DNA of 64,000 nt from NCBI GenBank assembly GCA_963805405.1, contig CAWDUC010000011.1, forward strand, positions 1-64,000, in the 5' to 3' direction. Origin of the DNA: JAEUMG01 sp963805405. GTDB taxonomy: Bacteria > Pseudomonadota > Alphaproteobacteria > Rhizobiales > Aestuariivirgaceae. Shown one piece after another: positions 43,150 to 52,579 of the stretch; within the stretch, counting starts at the first letter, position 1, and the number at the start of each line of letters is the position of its first letter. The notes beneath the pieces were generated by a model. It had not been told where the DNA came from and ran no database searches. It saw only the letters and a program-made list of their open reading frames with translations. The translations under genes and the position numbers were made by a program.

Positions 43150-43245
43150 ACCGGCGAGGTATGGATATCCATGTCTAAAGCGGACATTCGCGCAATCGCT
43201 GGAGCGTGTCCGCTTAACCTTCGTGGGCCATCAGAAGTAGGTCGG

Positions 43246-43788
43246 CTAAAGTCTCGATATTGTCGAGTGGCTGACGTTGTAGGAGCGGGCGATGAGAATA
43301 AGGGTCTCACCTGCTGCACGGCGATCGCGTGCCTCCTGCATTTGGTGCGGTGTGAGTTTGGGCTTCCTACCCATTTTCTTCCCGTTCGCCTTGGCACGTG
43401 CCCGACCTTCGCCCGTCCGTGACCGAATAAGCTCTCGCTCAAACTCGGCTAGGCCCCCCAGAACGGTAATAATCAAACGACCATGCGGCGTCGTGGTATC
43501 CGCCCAACTGTCCGCGAGGGACCGGAAGCCGGCACCCTTGTCCGCGACGGAACCAAGAATGTTGAGCAAATCCCGGGTCGACCTTGCAAGGCGATCCAAA
43601 CGGGTGACGACAAGTATATCGCCTTTACTCACCTTGCCGAGGACCTTCTTGAGTTGGGCGCGATCACTAGTCCCACCGCTGACCTTCTCTTTGAATATTT
43701 CCGCGCAGCCGGCTGCTTTCAGTTGAGAAATCTGGCTATCAAGCGTCTGACCATCAGTCGATACGCGGGCATATCCAAAGAGGGTCAT
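43246..43788 (-). CDS. Serine recombinase (resolvase/invertase family)
   Basis: The protein has 180 residues. FGYARVSTDGQTLDSQISQL holds the nucleophile Ser. VVTRLDRLARSTRDLLNIL and HGRLIITVLGGLAEFERELIRSRTGEGRARAK complete the catalytic domain. A DNA-binding tail (GRKPKLTPHQMQEARDRRAAGE, then IARSYNVSHSTISRL) follows. ATG 43788 is chosen at the start of homology. It differs from the enzyme at 18237 and marks a second transposon-like element. Confidence 0.92.
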   Translation of the reverse strand: MTLFGYARVSTDGQTLDSQISQLKAAGCAEIFKEKVSGGTSDRAQLKKVLGKVSKGDILVVTRLDRLARSTRDLLNILGSVADKGAGFRSLADSWADTTTPHGRLIITVLGGLAEFERELIRSRTGEGRARAKANGKKMGRKPKLTPHQMQEARDRRAAGETLILIARSYNVSHSTISRL

Positions 43789-44395
43789 TTCACTCTCCAT
43801 TTCGCACGTCATTTATGCACAGCCTAACCCATTGATTTTGGCTTGTCCAAAAATTTCACGAAATTCAAGAATTATGCACAAGGTTTGGCGTGGCAGGCGG
43901 GCTTGAACTTCCCCGAGCCATGGGTTGGCCAAGCTAACGTCATCCGGCGCCTCGTGCCGGGATGCGTCCCATTATCTTCACCGGCACCGGTCAACTCGAT
44001 ACGCGGACCATTTGCGCTCCAAGGGGGCTCCACGCTCGATGCCGCGCGTCGTCGGTTCGATCGACAGGCCCACGCCGTCAATCGCCTTCTCCCCCGCTCG
44101 CCGATCCTAGTAGCTATGTCTGCTGCCACAGGATGCGTTCGAGTTTTGCGGCCCCACCACCGCGAGGCAGATCGGCCAGCTCCGCGAGTGTCCGCTAATA
44201 TCTCGAAAGCAGTCATGGAGGCCGAACCGTCCGGGGCCAGCCTTGGGCCATAAGTAGTCATTCCGGCGTAGTCCAATAATACCTGCCTCGCGCCAAGGGC
44301 GGACATGAGCGGTGGGAAGGCGGCAGCGGGCGTCTCGCCATGGTGCTTTCACCCGTGTAGGGTTCTCTTCTCACTGATCGTGCTGAGGTCGGCCC
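43789..44395. other. Intergenic region with repeated TTATGCACA motifs
   Basis: TTATGCACA occurs at 43813-43821 and 43872-43880 upstream of the recombinase and may be binding sites for it. The remainder to 44395 holds no recognisable gene. Confidence 0.4.
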
Positions 44396-46317
44396 ATGGA
44401 TGTCCTCCCGCTTGACCGAAAGCTGCTGGCGATCCTGGCGGTTGATATGGTCGGCTACTCGAAGGCAATGGAGGCTGATGAGCGCGGCACTATTGCGCGT
44501 CTGAAGTCTGTCCGTGCCGAGCTGACCGATCCCGCAATCTCTAGACACCGCGGCCGCGTCGTGAAGCTGATGGGTGACGGGGCGATCGTCGCCTTCGACA
44601 GTGTGGTCGATGCGGTTGACTGTGCTGCGCAAATCCAGACGGCGGCGGTAACGCGCAACGCAGAACTGTTGGAGGCTCAGCGAATCGTTTTTCGCATGGG
44701 CGTTAATCTTGGCGACGTGGTTTTGGTAGATGGAGACGTGTATGGCGACGGCGTTAATGTCGCCGCTCGGTTGGAGCAACTTGCCGAGCCGGGCGGAGTA
44801 ATCGTGTCGGGCACGGCCTACGACCACCTCCAGGGCAAGATTGAATGGCCCCTCGATTTTGCGGGTGAGCAGCAGGTCAAGAATATCAGCCGTCCAGTGC
44901 GGATGTATCGGTTGAACTCGACGGCGAGCGGGCACGCCGGTCCCCACATATGGCGGTACCGCGTTGGGCTAGGGTTGCTACAGCGGCGATTGCCCTGCTG
45001 GCTCTGGCAGGTGGTGGTACCTGGTGGCTCTCTCAGCCGACGCCGCTAGGTACGAAACCGTCAGTCGCAGTTCTGCCCTTCGATAATTTCGGCGGCGACG
45101 ACGCTACAGGCCGCTTGGCTGACGGCCTTACCGAAGACATCATCACCGATCTCGCCAGGTTTCCCGAACTCGAGGTCGTGGCGCGAAATTCGACGGAATT
45201 ATACAAAGGCAAGGCAGTGGATGCCCGCCAGGTCGCCGACGCGCTCCATGTTGGTTATGTCCTGGAGGGTTCAATCCAACGCCAGGGCGACCGGGTGCGT
45301 ATCACTGCGCAGTTGATTGATGGGACGACCGGCAACCATCTTTGGTCTGACCGTTGGGATCGGCCTGATGCAGACGTGTTTGCCGTTCAAACCGAGATTG
45401 CAGAGCAAGTGACCAACCGTCTCGGTGGCGGTGTGGGATTGATTCAGCAAGCGGGGCGAGCGGCAGCCAAGCGTAAGCGACCTGAAAACCTGAATGCCTA
45501 TGATTACTATCTGCTTGGGACCGAGAAGATTGAAAAACTCACCGCAGCAGATGAAGAGGAAGCGGTCCATCTCCTGAACCGTGCCATAGAGCTCGATCCA
45601 GGGCTGGCCCGCGCCTGGGTTGAACTCTTTCACGCTCACAATCTATTGGCTGTCTTTGGCGTCAATCCCGAAAGCGAGCGTAAAGATGCGGCCGAAGCGG
45701 CCGAACGCGCGGTGCTGCTCGATCCTAGCGATGCTGAAGCGCACGCCGTGCTGGGCATGAGCCTTAGCGATAGGGGCGACAAAAACCGGGCCAAAGTTGA
45801 GATGGACACGGCCCTCAGTCTCGCGCCAGGTTCGGCTGAAATTCTCACTTTCTATGCCGGATATGCGTCCGGATTCGATGAGCCAGAACGCGGGGCTGAG
45901 ATGGTCGACAAGGTATTACGCCTCGATCCTATCTACCCAACATGGGCATCCACCTTCTTCTCTTCTGCGTATTTTATGGCCGGCCGGTATGAGGACGCGT
46001 TGAAGATGCTGGAACGCATGACGCCCGAGAACTATCACATGGGGAATTGGGTTGTGCGCAGCAGCTCTCTTGGGGCTCTGGGCCGAATCGAAGAGGCGAA
46101 AGATTCGGTTAGGGCGACACTCAAGCAGCACCCGGATATGACCATCGAGAGCATGATCAACGATCCCGGCTTGAGTGTGACGGAGCGAAATCGCTTTACT
46201 GAGACAATGCCGCTGGCCGGCTTTCCGGCATGCGCCAGTCCCGAAACTATCGCGAAAATTCCAAAGCCTGTTCGGTTGCCGGGTTGCGAGGCGAAGCAGG
46301 CGAAGTCGCCTGGATAG
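44396..46317 (+). pseudogene. Class III adenylate cyclase with TPR domain, one frameshift
   Basis: The intact protein has about 640 residues. The cyclase domain has AVDMVGYSKAMEADE (metal Asp), VKLMGDGAIVAFDS (second Asp), MGVNLGDVV and YGDGVNVAARLEQLAEPGG. Near 44935 one base is missing. The frame then gives a membrane helix (ATAAIALLALAGG), a TolB-N-like part (SVAVLPFDNFGGDD, RQVADALHVGYVLEGSIQRQGD) and TPR repeats (LNRAIELDPGLARAWVELFH, AVLLDPSDAEAHAVLG). This domain set is typical of rhizobial CyaA-like proteins. The split lies between domains. Confidence 0.88.
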
Positions 46318-46587
46318 CAATATTGGGTTCTACTCTCGGTTCCCGAGCCCAAGCGCAGCGACGCACAAGCGGATGCGCGCCCTCCGCCGCTCTTTCGCTG
46401 GACTTCGCGGGCGAGGTTCCAACGCCTTGAGATAGGTCGATTTCCAATAGCAGTGACCTACCACTGAAGTTTCACAGCGCGTTCTTGCCTTTTGGGCTCT
46501 CTGTTGTACCTCCGGCGAGGCAAGGCCCCGTGGAGTCAAATTCTGGACTCCCAAGCCCTAGTGTTGAGCGACCTCGCGTCTGACCAG

Positions 46588-47355
46588 TCAGTGAGGAGCT
46601 ATGCTAAAGGGAAAATATTTTGCGGTGATTGCATCGTAAGCGCCAGATTTCATAACCATCACGATCGCCTTATTGAGCTTTGCCCTGAGCCCAGTGTCAC
46701 CCTTCCGAACTCCCCCTCCTACTCCTGGGCTTGGAGGTACATCCGGAAGAATCTTCTTAAGCTCACAGCAGCTGTTTCCTGTCGGAGTGTCTAGAAAACT
46801 CTGAAGCGCAATTCTGTCGGCGATAACGTAATCACATCGACCCGCAGTCAGATCCTGCAAAGCCTCGTCTTGGGTCTGGTAGAACTTCAGGGATATGTTG
46901 GGATAGGCTGCATTTGCGGCGGCGACGTGTATTGTGCCGCCTTGGATGCCAAGACACCTTTTTCCGATATGTTCTGTGGTCACATCCATATCACCGTCCC
47001 GAGAACCAATAATCACACCCGGTGAATAATAATATGGGTCAGTAAAATCAATTACTTGCGCGCGCTCTGGAGTGATGCTCATCGATGTCCAGATGACGTC
47101 GAAGAATTTTGCGTTGAGAGCAGGTATTAGGCCATCCCAAGATAACTCGAATATCTCACACTGCTCTTCCATCGCCGCGCAGACGGCGTTCATCAGATCG
47201 ATTTCCCAACCAACCCATTTTCCCGAAGCATCCTTCGATGTGAAGGGAGCATAAGGCTCGGCTGCAATACCAAACCGAACCGTCGCATTTGCAGAATGTA
47301 CGAAGGCAAACAGCATCAATAGGGATAAACCCCACGCTCGAGCAAATTTTATCAT
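46588..47355 (-). CDS. Periplasmic amino-acid-type solute-binding protein
   Basis: The protein has 255 residues. The signal peptide (MIKFARAWGLSLLMLFAFVHSANA) is followed by VRFGIAAEPYAPFTSKDASGKWVGWEIDLMNAV, MSITPERAQVIDFTDPYY and CDYVIADRIALQSFL, the two-lobed type 2 binding fold for polar amino acids or opines. No permease or ATPase gene is next to it, so it is an orphan. It could also serve as a sensor partner. Confidence 0.88.
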   Translation of the reverse strand: MIKFARAWGLSLLMLFAFVHSANATVRFGIAAEPYAPFTSKDASGKWVGWEIDLMNAVCAAMEEQCEIFELSWDGLIPALNAKFFDVIWTSMSITPERAQVIDFTDPYYYSPGVIIGSRDGDMDVTTEHIGKRCLGIQGGTIHVAAANAAYPNISLKFYQTQDEALQDLTAGRCDYVIADRIALQSFLDTPTGNSCCELKKILPDVPPSPGVGGGVRKGDTGLRAKLNKAIVMVMKSGAYDAITAKYFPFSIAPH

Positions 47356-47568
47356 TTCCGACCTCGAGACTAAAATCCAGCAATAGTCTACGAGCTTTCA
47401 CCAGCCACCGCGAGTCCCTGAGTTTGGCCTCAGCGCGAGTGCTCCGTCCTAATACTGTGATCCTGCAAGTGCGAGCGAAAGGCGGCGTTGCGCTCAAGCG
47501 GCCAAGCTGGGATTGGAGGGGCTATGCGGTGTGGCCGAAAGAATCTGAAACGGACTTCGCCTCTTAGG

Positions 47569-47782
47569 TCACAGCGGGCTGGACGATAAAATCGAGGCAA
47601 TATACCCGTCTCTTCTCGGATGCGATAATTCGAAAGCCAGGAGTCTCCCGGCGGCACACTCGACCAGCGCTGAAACAATATCCTCAAGAGCTATGTTCTC
47701 CCGCAGGTGTTCGTCTTGAATTTCTTGAGCAACTTCGCTGAACTACAGCTTCCTTGATCGTCGGGCTGACATAGAATGCCAT
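47569..47782 (-). pseudogene. Small hypothetical protein, one extra base
   Basis: GAGAGGAGG precedes ATG 47782. MAFYVSPTIKEAVVQ is followed, after one inserted base, by EVAQEIQDEHLRENIALEDIVSALVECAAG and RLLAFELSHPRRDGYIASIL. The intact form is 70 residues, helical. It lies downstream of ietS in the same direction. Function unknown. Confidence 0.5.
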
Positions 47783-47905
47783 GGCAACCTCCTCTCTGGA
47801 GGCTGATTCATACGCGGCTATCACAGCGGCCCGATATTTTCCTTTTACTTCCCAGATGCCCAAGGAAGGGCCGAGGTATTTCCGAGGCGTACACTGGTGC
47901 CGACG

Positions 47906-49612
47906 TCAGCCGGGGCGAGCTGCGATTATCTGCCCCGCCATACGTGCCGCATGCGCTGTTGCCGCGCTGGTATCGCCGATGGTAGTGAAGTGGCGGAGAT
48001 CCGGACGATAGAAGGTTGTCAGAATCTGCAGATCGTCGATCGGCTCGCCGGACAAGACGCCGTCGTGGGCGAGATTGCCCCCTTCGAAGACGACGTCGGG
48101 CTTGACTGGCCACTGCCTATCCCAGACAACGGAGGTGCGGCTGCGCGGGGAGAGTTCGCCCGCAACTGCAATCGGCGAGTACCCGGCAAACGCAGCGTCC
48201 ACGATGTTGACCTTCTCCGTGAAGGCGCCCACCGTCAGCGCGTTCCAGGCCTGCGCAGGATCATCGACCGCCTCGAGATCGTTACGCGTCAGATGATCTG
48301 CCGGCATGAGATCACCACCGATGTTACCAGCCGCAAGAATGATCAGCCGACGCTGCTCTTCCTCGAAACAGAGTTGGTCGACAGCCGAAGACCACGATGT
48401 CGGTTTTCCATGCGAGAGGTTCGGGCTGGTTACAGCCATCGCGAAGGCGCGTCGGCGATTTGGCGCCTAAATCTCGGCGCGCGCAATCGCTAGGCCGGTG
48501 ATCGCGCCATAGAGCTCAGGATCGTTCGCCTCCTCCTCGGGTGGCAGAATCCGAACACTCTCAAGCCGATAAGCTAATCCAACGGGATCGCCTCCAGCTA
48601 GGACTGACACCAAATCGCCGTACAGGCTAACGCCTGCCATTCGCGTTCCGTGGCCGCTCCAGGCAGGCGTGTCGTCGCTGCCCCATGCTGGTTTGATCGT
48701 GTGGCAGTCGTCAGCGGCAAGCGCGGGTTCGATTAATGGATGGGTCCGCCGCACACCGCTGTCGAGAATGCAGACAGCGGTATCAGTTTCCGGTGGCGTG
48801 ACGCGCAGGAGGAGATCATCGCTCCAATCCCGCTGCTCGGCGCCGCCGAGGCCCATGAAGAAGGATGGCGTGTCCCTGGCGCGGCGCAGCTCGGCGACGA
48901 CATCGCTATGCGCGACAAGTCGATCAAGCAAAGTTGCGCTAGCAAGCGCTAGCATGACGACCCGCTCCGGGAACGTGACCGCGTGCGCTCGCATCGAGAT
49001 GTTCAGCGCCTGGGCAATGCGTTTGAAGTTCTCGCGGCGGCCCTCGCGCAACCAGACCTCCCACCACACATGCTCATCGACAGATTGAGGAAAGAGGCCG
49101 ATATCGTCGGTGAACAACGACTTTGCAGTCGCGAGGCGCACGGTTTCGATACGCGAGACAAGCGGTTCGTTTCTCGGTCTGCCCCGGTCCGTGTCGATGT
49201 CGCGATATGCCTCTACCTTACGCAGATAGTGGGCTTCCGCCCGTAGGGGTACGAAGACCGACGCGGTGAGCGGTCCTCCCGGCTGAACTGGCTCTTTTAC
49301 TGCAACAAGCTCCATGTTCTGCCGACGATCAGTCAATTGGTCGAGACCAGTTCGCTCCGACGATGGTAGATCGATTTCTAGGTAGAAGCCGGGGATGCCG
49401 ACCGAGAGCTGAGCGTTACGCGCCGCAATCTGCTGGCGCGCACTTTCGACAGCTTGTTCGATAGATAGCATCAGGGCGGCAGCGTGCGCTGCCCGATCAC
49501 GCGCCGGCAGCGGCGATGGTTCAATGCGCTGCTTCGGCCGCCGATACGCTTCCCGGATGCCGGTGTTGAGGAGATGGATGTGGGGGCGATTGCGGGGAAA
49601 GTCGTCTGCCAT
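47906..49612 (-). pseudogene. ietS: IetS-like S8 subtilisin-type serine protease, in-frame amber stop
   Basis: The frame spans 568 residues. Catalytic Asp is in TAVCILDSGVRRTHP, His in WSGHGTRMAG and Ser in IGDTSAATAHAARMAGQI. Between His and Ser an in-frame TAG (48467-48469) follows ARAEI; the flanking APNRRRAFAMAVTSP stays in frame, so a Gln or similar codon probably mutated. The end after IIAARPG is also early. An AAA-ATPase gene lies 12 bp upstream, the ietAS arrangement first described as a plasmid toxin-antitoxin pair and later as phage defence. Confidence 0.8.
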
Positions 49613-49624
49613 CGTTTGCTGTCG

Positions 49625-50573
49625 CTAATCAGAAAGCGAAGCCCGCCGGCGTTCCATTAACGCATCTAAGAGCGCTTCCGATGTGATCCGCTTCCCGCCC
49701 CGCAATATGATGGTTTTTGCCGCGTCGTCCGCTGCGCGAGTGATTTCCGCCTGCGACAATCCCTCGGCCTGAGAGATTGCCTCGTCCCAAGAGAGACCTC
49801 TTGTGTCAAAACGATCTAGTCGCGCCCGAAGTATTGCCTCGATGATTGACGGGTCTGGCAAAGCGTATTCTAGGACATCGTCGAAACGACGGAACAAGGC
49901 TCTGTCTAGAAGCTCGGGATGATTCGTTGCAGCGATGATGAGACTATGGCTCCCGTCTTGCTCGAGAAATTGCAGGAACGAGTTAAGCACCCGCCGAATT
50001 TCGCCGACATCCTGGCGTTCTCCCCGACGAGCGCCTATGGCATCAAACTCGTCAAAGAAGTAGACACCGCGCGTCGCTTGCATCGCCTCGAACACGAGCC
50101 GCAGCTTTCCGGCAGTCTCACCCATAAACTTGGTGATCAATCCGTCGAGGACGATTGTGAAGAGCGGGAGATGAAGCTCTCCGGCCAGCGCCGAGGCGGT
50201 CATCGTCTTGCCGGACCCTGGCGGACCGACCAGAAGAAGTCTGCGGCGGGGCGCCAGACGGTGTTCACGCAAGCTAGCCTGTTGTCGCTGTTCGCCAAGT
50301 ACACGCTGTAGGCGAGTTCGCGGCTGCACAAGGAGGTACCGGCTGATAGCGGGCATGCAGCAGCCCAGCATCGTTTGGCTGCAGGGACCGCTCTTGGCGA
50401 TCGGGCTCCCTGCCCTTGGCCGCATCGATCAGGTCCTTGAGCTCCTGAGCAAGCTTGCTGTGGCCTTGCCGCGCCTCATGCGCGGCGAGTTGCATAGCAG
50501 TGGCGAGGAAACGATCCTCATCGCCGGCAATGTGGCTCTTGAGCAACGTCACGATATGGCGGGCGGTGGTCAT
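49625..50573 (-). pseudogene. ietA: IetA-like AAA ATPase, N-terminal frameshift
   Basis: MTTARHIVTLLKSHIAGDEDRFLATAMQLAAHEARQGH is the N-terminal domain. Near 50330 the frame changes, and LREHRLAPRRRLLLVGPPGSGKT (Walker A), VYFFDEFDAIGARR (Walker B), IIAATNHPELLDRALFRRFDD (sensor and arginine finger) follow. The intact form is about 316 residues. It precedes the S8 protease gene. In ietAS the ATPase restrains or directs the protease. Both genes are broken here, so the module is probably inactive. Confidence 0.8.
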
Positions 50574-51058
50574 AGCCTTTTTTCTCGGGTCTCCCTTCAC
50601 ATGCCCAGGAGGTACGACGTTAACTTTTCGACCGCGATTTGTATCGCAAAAACGTGTCTTTTCCCTTTTCGAGCATCCGCGACGATCTCGCTCCAACCGC
50701 GGGCCGACGTGGTCGAGAAACGCCGGCTCCAGAGCCCGCGAAATGCTGCGCTAGGCGGCTGTGGAGTGGTATTTGTGATCGTGACTAGTAAACCGGCTTC
50801 GCAGTCTATGGCCGACGGCTCATGCGAAACCTGGCTGAGCAGTTAGCTCAGGCGCTATAAACGACCCGCGCCCGATCGCTAGTAGCGGCTACACCATTGA
50901 AGGTTACCCAGGTGCGGGATTAACTCCCGGAAATGCGGAATTTCAGTCCTCTGGGTCTCCTTGCTCTTTTCACAAGACGATCGGTGGGGCAAATGGTGGG
51001 GCACAAATATGAACTCTCGATATAGACCTAATTAATTCAATATTTTAAATGGTAAATC
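50574..51058. other. Island right end, no gene
   Basis: No gene recognised. Two GGTGGGGCA motifs lie at 50983-51006, followed by an AT-rich stretch (51005-51055) before the tRNA end. Confidence 0.5.
50983..51006. repeat. Direct GGTGGGGCA repeats at the right island end
   Basis: GGTGGGGCA at 50983-50991 and TGGTGGGGCACAA at 50994-51006 lie 53 bp inside the right att repeat. The latter is identical to 2612-2624 at the left end. They are candidate integrase arm sites. Confidence 0.55.
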
Positions 51059-51073
51059 TGGCGGAAGGGGAGG
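51059..51073. repeat. Right attachment-site repeat (3' end of tRNA-Ser)
   Basis: TGGCGGAAGGGGAGG is the complement of the tRNA 3' end including CCA. It is repeated exactly at 2469-2483. Confidence 0.8.
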
Positions 51074-51148
51074 GATTCGAACCCTCGATACGCTTTCACG
51101 TATACACACTTTCCAGGCGTGCGCCTTAAGCCTCTCGGCCACCCTTCC
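51059..51148 (-). tRNA. tRNA-Ser(GGA)
   Basis: The 90-nt gene has acceptor GGAAGGG/CCCTTCC, anticodon loop CTGGAAA (anticodon GGA) on stem CACGC/GTGTG, a long class II variable arm (TATACGTGAAAGCGTATC) and T-loop GGTTCGAATCC, with CCA encoded. It remains whole after island insertion at its 3' end. Confidence 0.97.
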
Positions 51149-51279
51149 CCGACATCGCCTGGCTGCGGCCCGATTGTCCTGATCGGGGCCGAAAACGCGC
51201 GCGAAGCGGGCGCACTATAGCGATGAGCGGCGCCCGTTCAAGCGCTGTCGGTGGATGTTCCCATGGCCTAGTCCGGCGG

Positions 51280-51750
51280 TTAGGCCGCGTGCGGCGTCGA
51301 GGCTGCCGGCTCGATCAGGATCGCATAGAGAGCGGCCGCATTATCCGTGCCGCGCAATTTCGAAACCAGTGCTGGATCGCGCAGCAGGCGCGAGATCCGG
51401 GCCAGCGCCTTGAGATGGTCCGCACCGGCATGCTCGGGCGCCAGGAGCAGGAACACAAGGTCGATCGGCTGGTCGTCGATCGCCTCGAAATCAACCGGTG
51501 CCGCGAGACGCGCGAATAGGCCATGGACGCGATCCAGCCCCGGGAGCTTGGCATGGGGAATGGCGATCCCTTGACCCAGCCCGGTCGATCCCAATTTCTC
51601 GCGCTGCAGCAGGGCATCGTAGATCACCCGCTGATCAATGCGGGTCCACTGCCCTGCGGCCTGTGCGAGATCGTGGAGCAACTGCTTCTTGCTCTGCGCC
51701 TTCAAATGCGGGAGCACGGCATTGGCGGCGATGATATCGGCGAGATTCAT
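51280..51750 (-). CDS. ptsN: PTS IIA-like nitrogen-regulatory protein PtsN
   Basis: The protein has 156 residues. GQGIAIPHAKLPGLDRVHGLF contains the phosphorylated His, and DLVFLLLAPEHAGADHLKALARISRLLRD is the typical C-terminal half of EIIA(Ntr). It receives phosphate from NPr in the nitrogen PTS and tunes potassium and nitrogen responses. It follows hpf and rpoN in the same direction, the standard order in alphaproteobacteria. Confidence 0.95.
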   Translation of the reverse strand: MNLADIIAANAVLPHLKAQSKKQLLHDLAQAAGQWTRIDQRVIYDALLQREKLGSTGLGQGIAIPHAKLPGLDRVHGLFARLAAPVDFEAIDDQPIDLVFLLLAPEHAGADHLKALARISRLLRDPALVSKLRGTDNAAALYAILIEPAASTPHAA

Positions 51751-51798
51751 GGCAGGGCCGCCCCTGATGAGAAACGCAGAAACACGGTGAACTCCCCG

Positions 51799-52383
51799 CT
51801 ATTTGCCAGGATTTTGCGCGCCGGCGTCAAGCCAGCCGATATTTCCGTCATGGCGGCGATAAACGACATTGATGCCGCCATCGCGTGCGCTCTTGAACAG
51901 AACAAAAGGGCTCGTCGAAATGTCGAGCTGCATGACCGCTTCTCCGACGGATAATTCGGGAATGCTCGCGGGACTTTCAGCGATGACGACCGGGTTGAGA
52001 TCGGCGGCCTCCTGGTCCTGCTCGGAACCGGGCGCGGCAATGACGAAGCTTTGCGCCTCGAAACTCGCGACCGGCTCGACCCTCGACTTATGATGATCTT
52101 TGAGCCGATTCTTGTAACGCCTCAACTGCTTCTCGAGATGGCTCGCCGCCTCTTCGAAGCTCGGCACCGCCTCGGCCGCGCTGCCATGCGCCTGCAGCGT
52201 GAGACCCGTCCTCAGCCTTAAGGTGCATTCGGTTATGAAGGCGGAACGCTGCTTTTCAAGCGTGACATGGGCGCCCGTGGTTCCCTCGAAGAAACGTTCG
52301 GCGATCTGCTTGAGACGCTCTTCGATATGGTTTGTCAGCGCGCTGCCGACATTCAGGTTCTTGCCGGTAATCTGGACCTGCAT
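51799..52383 (-). CDS. hpf: Ribosome hibernation promoting factor, long form
   Basis: The protein has 194 residues. The N-terminal S30AE domain begins MQVQITGKNLNVGSALTNHIEERLKQI and includes HVTLEKQRSAFITECTLRLR. A linker leads to the C-terminal dimerisation domain (SVGEAVMQLDISTSPFVLFKSARDGGINVVYRRHDGNIGWL). It pairs ribosomes into inactive 100S dimers in starvation. The start at 52383 is where the domain begins. It lies between rpoN and ptsN. Confidence 0.95.
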   Translation of the reverse strand: MQVQITGKNLNVGSALTNHIEERLKQIAERFFEGTTGAHVTLEKQRSAFITECTLRLRTGLTLQAHGSAAEAVPSFEEAASHLEKQLRRYKNRLKDHHKSRVEPVASFEAQSFVIAAPGSEQDQEAADLNPVVIAESPASIPELSVGEAVMQLDISTSPFVLFKSARDGGINVVYRRHDGNIGWLDAGAQNPGK

Positions 52384-52579
52384 GATCTCGGAAAATCCTT
52401 CCGGCGCTCCCAATCGATGTGGGGAAGGCACGCGCCACAGTCAATGTACTCGTGTTTTGCACTGGGCGATCCGCCTTTCATGGCGCCTGGCTCCCCTGCC
52501 AGGATGTGCTGACCGCCGTCACAGCGGCGCGGAACCTAGTCGCGGTTCCGGGCCAAGTCAACCATTGCCACGAGGAGTT

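Larger units (their letters stand above)
2484..51058. mobile_element. Genomic island integrated at tRNA-Ser(GGA), about 48.6 kb
   Basis: The element is bounded by 15-bp direct repeats derived from the tRNA-Ser 3' end (2469-2483 and 51059-51073). It carries a P4-type integrase at the left end, matching GGTGGGGCA motifs near both ends, phage-like genes, three serine-recombinase genes or relics, and mixed metabolic, stress and defence cargo. Housekeeping genes begin again directly beyond the tRNA. No conjugation or replication genes were found and many genes are broken, so it looks old and probably immobile by itself. Confidence 0.75.

Noticed and set aside
46733..46745. A further copy of the GTACATCCG element
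   Set aside because: Only a short partial match, inside a conserved coding region of the binding protein.
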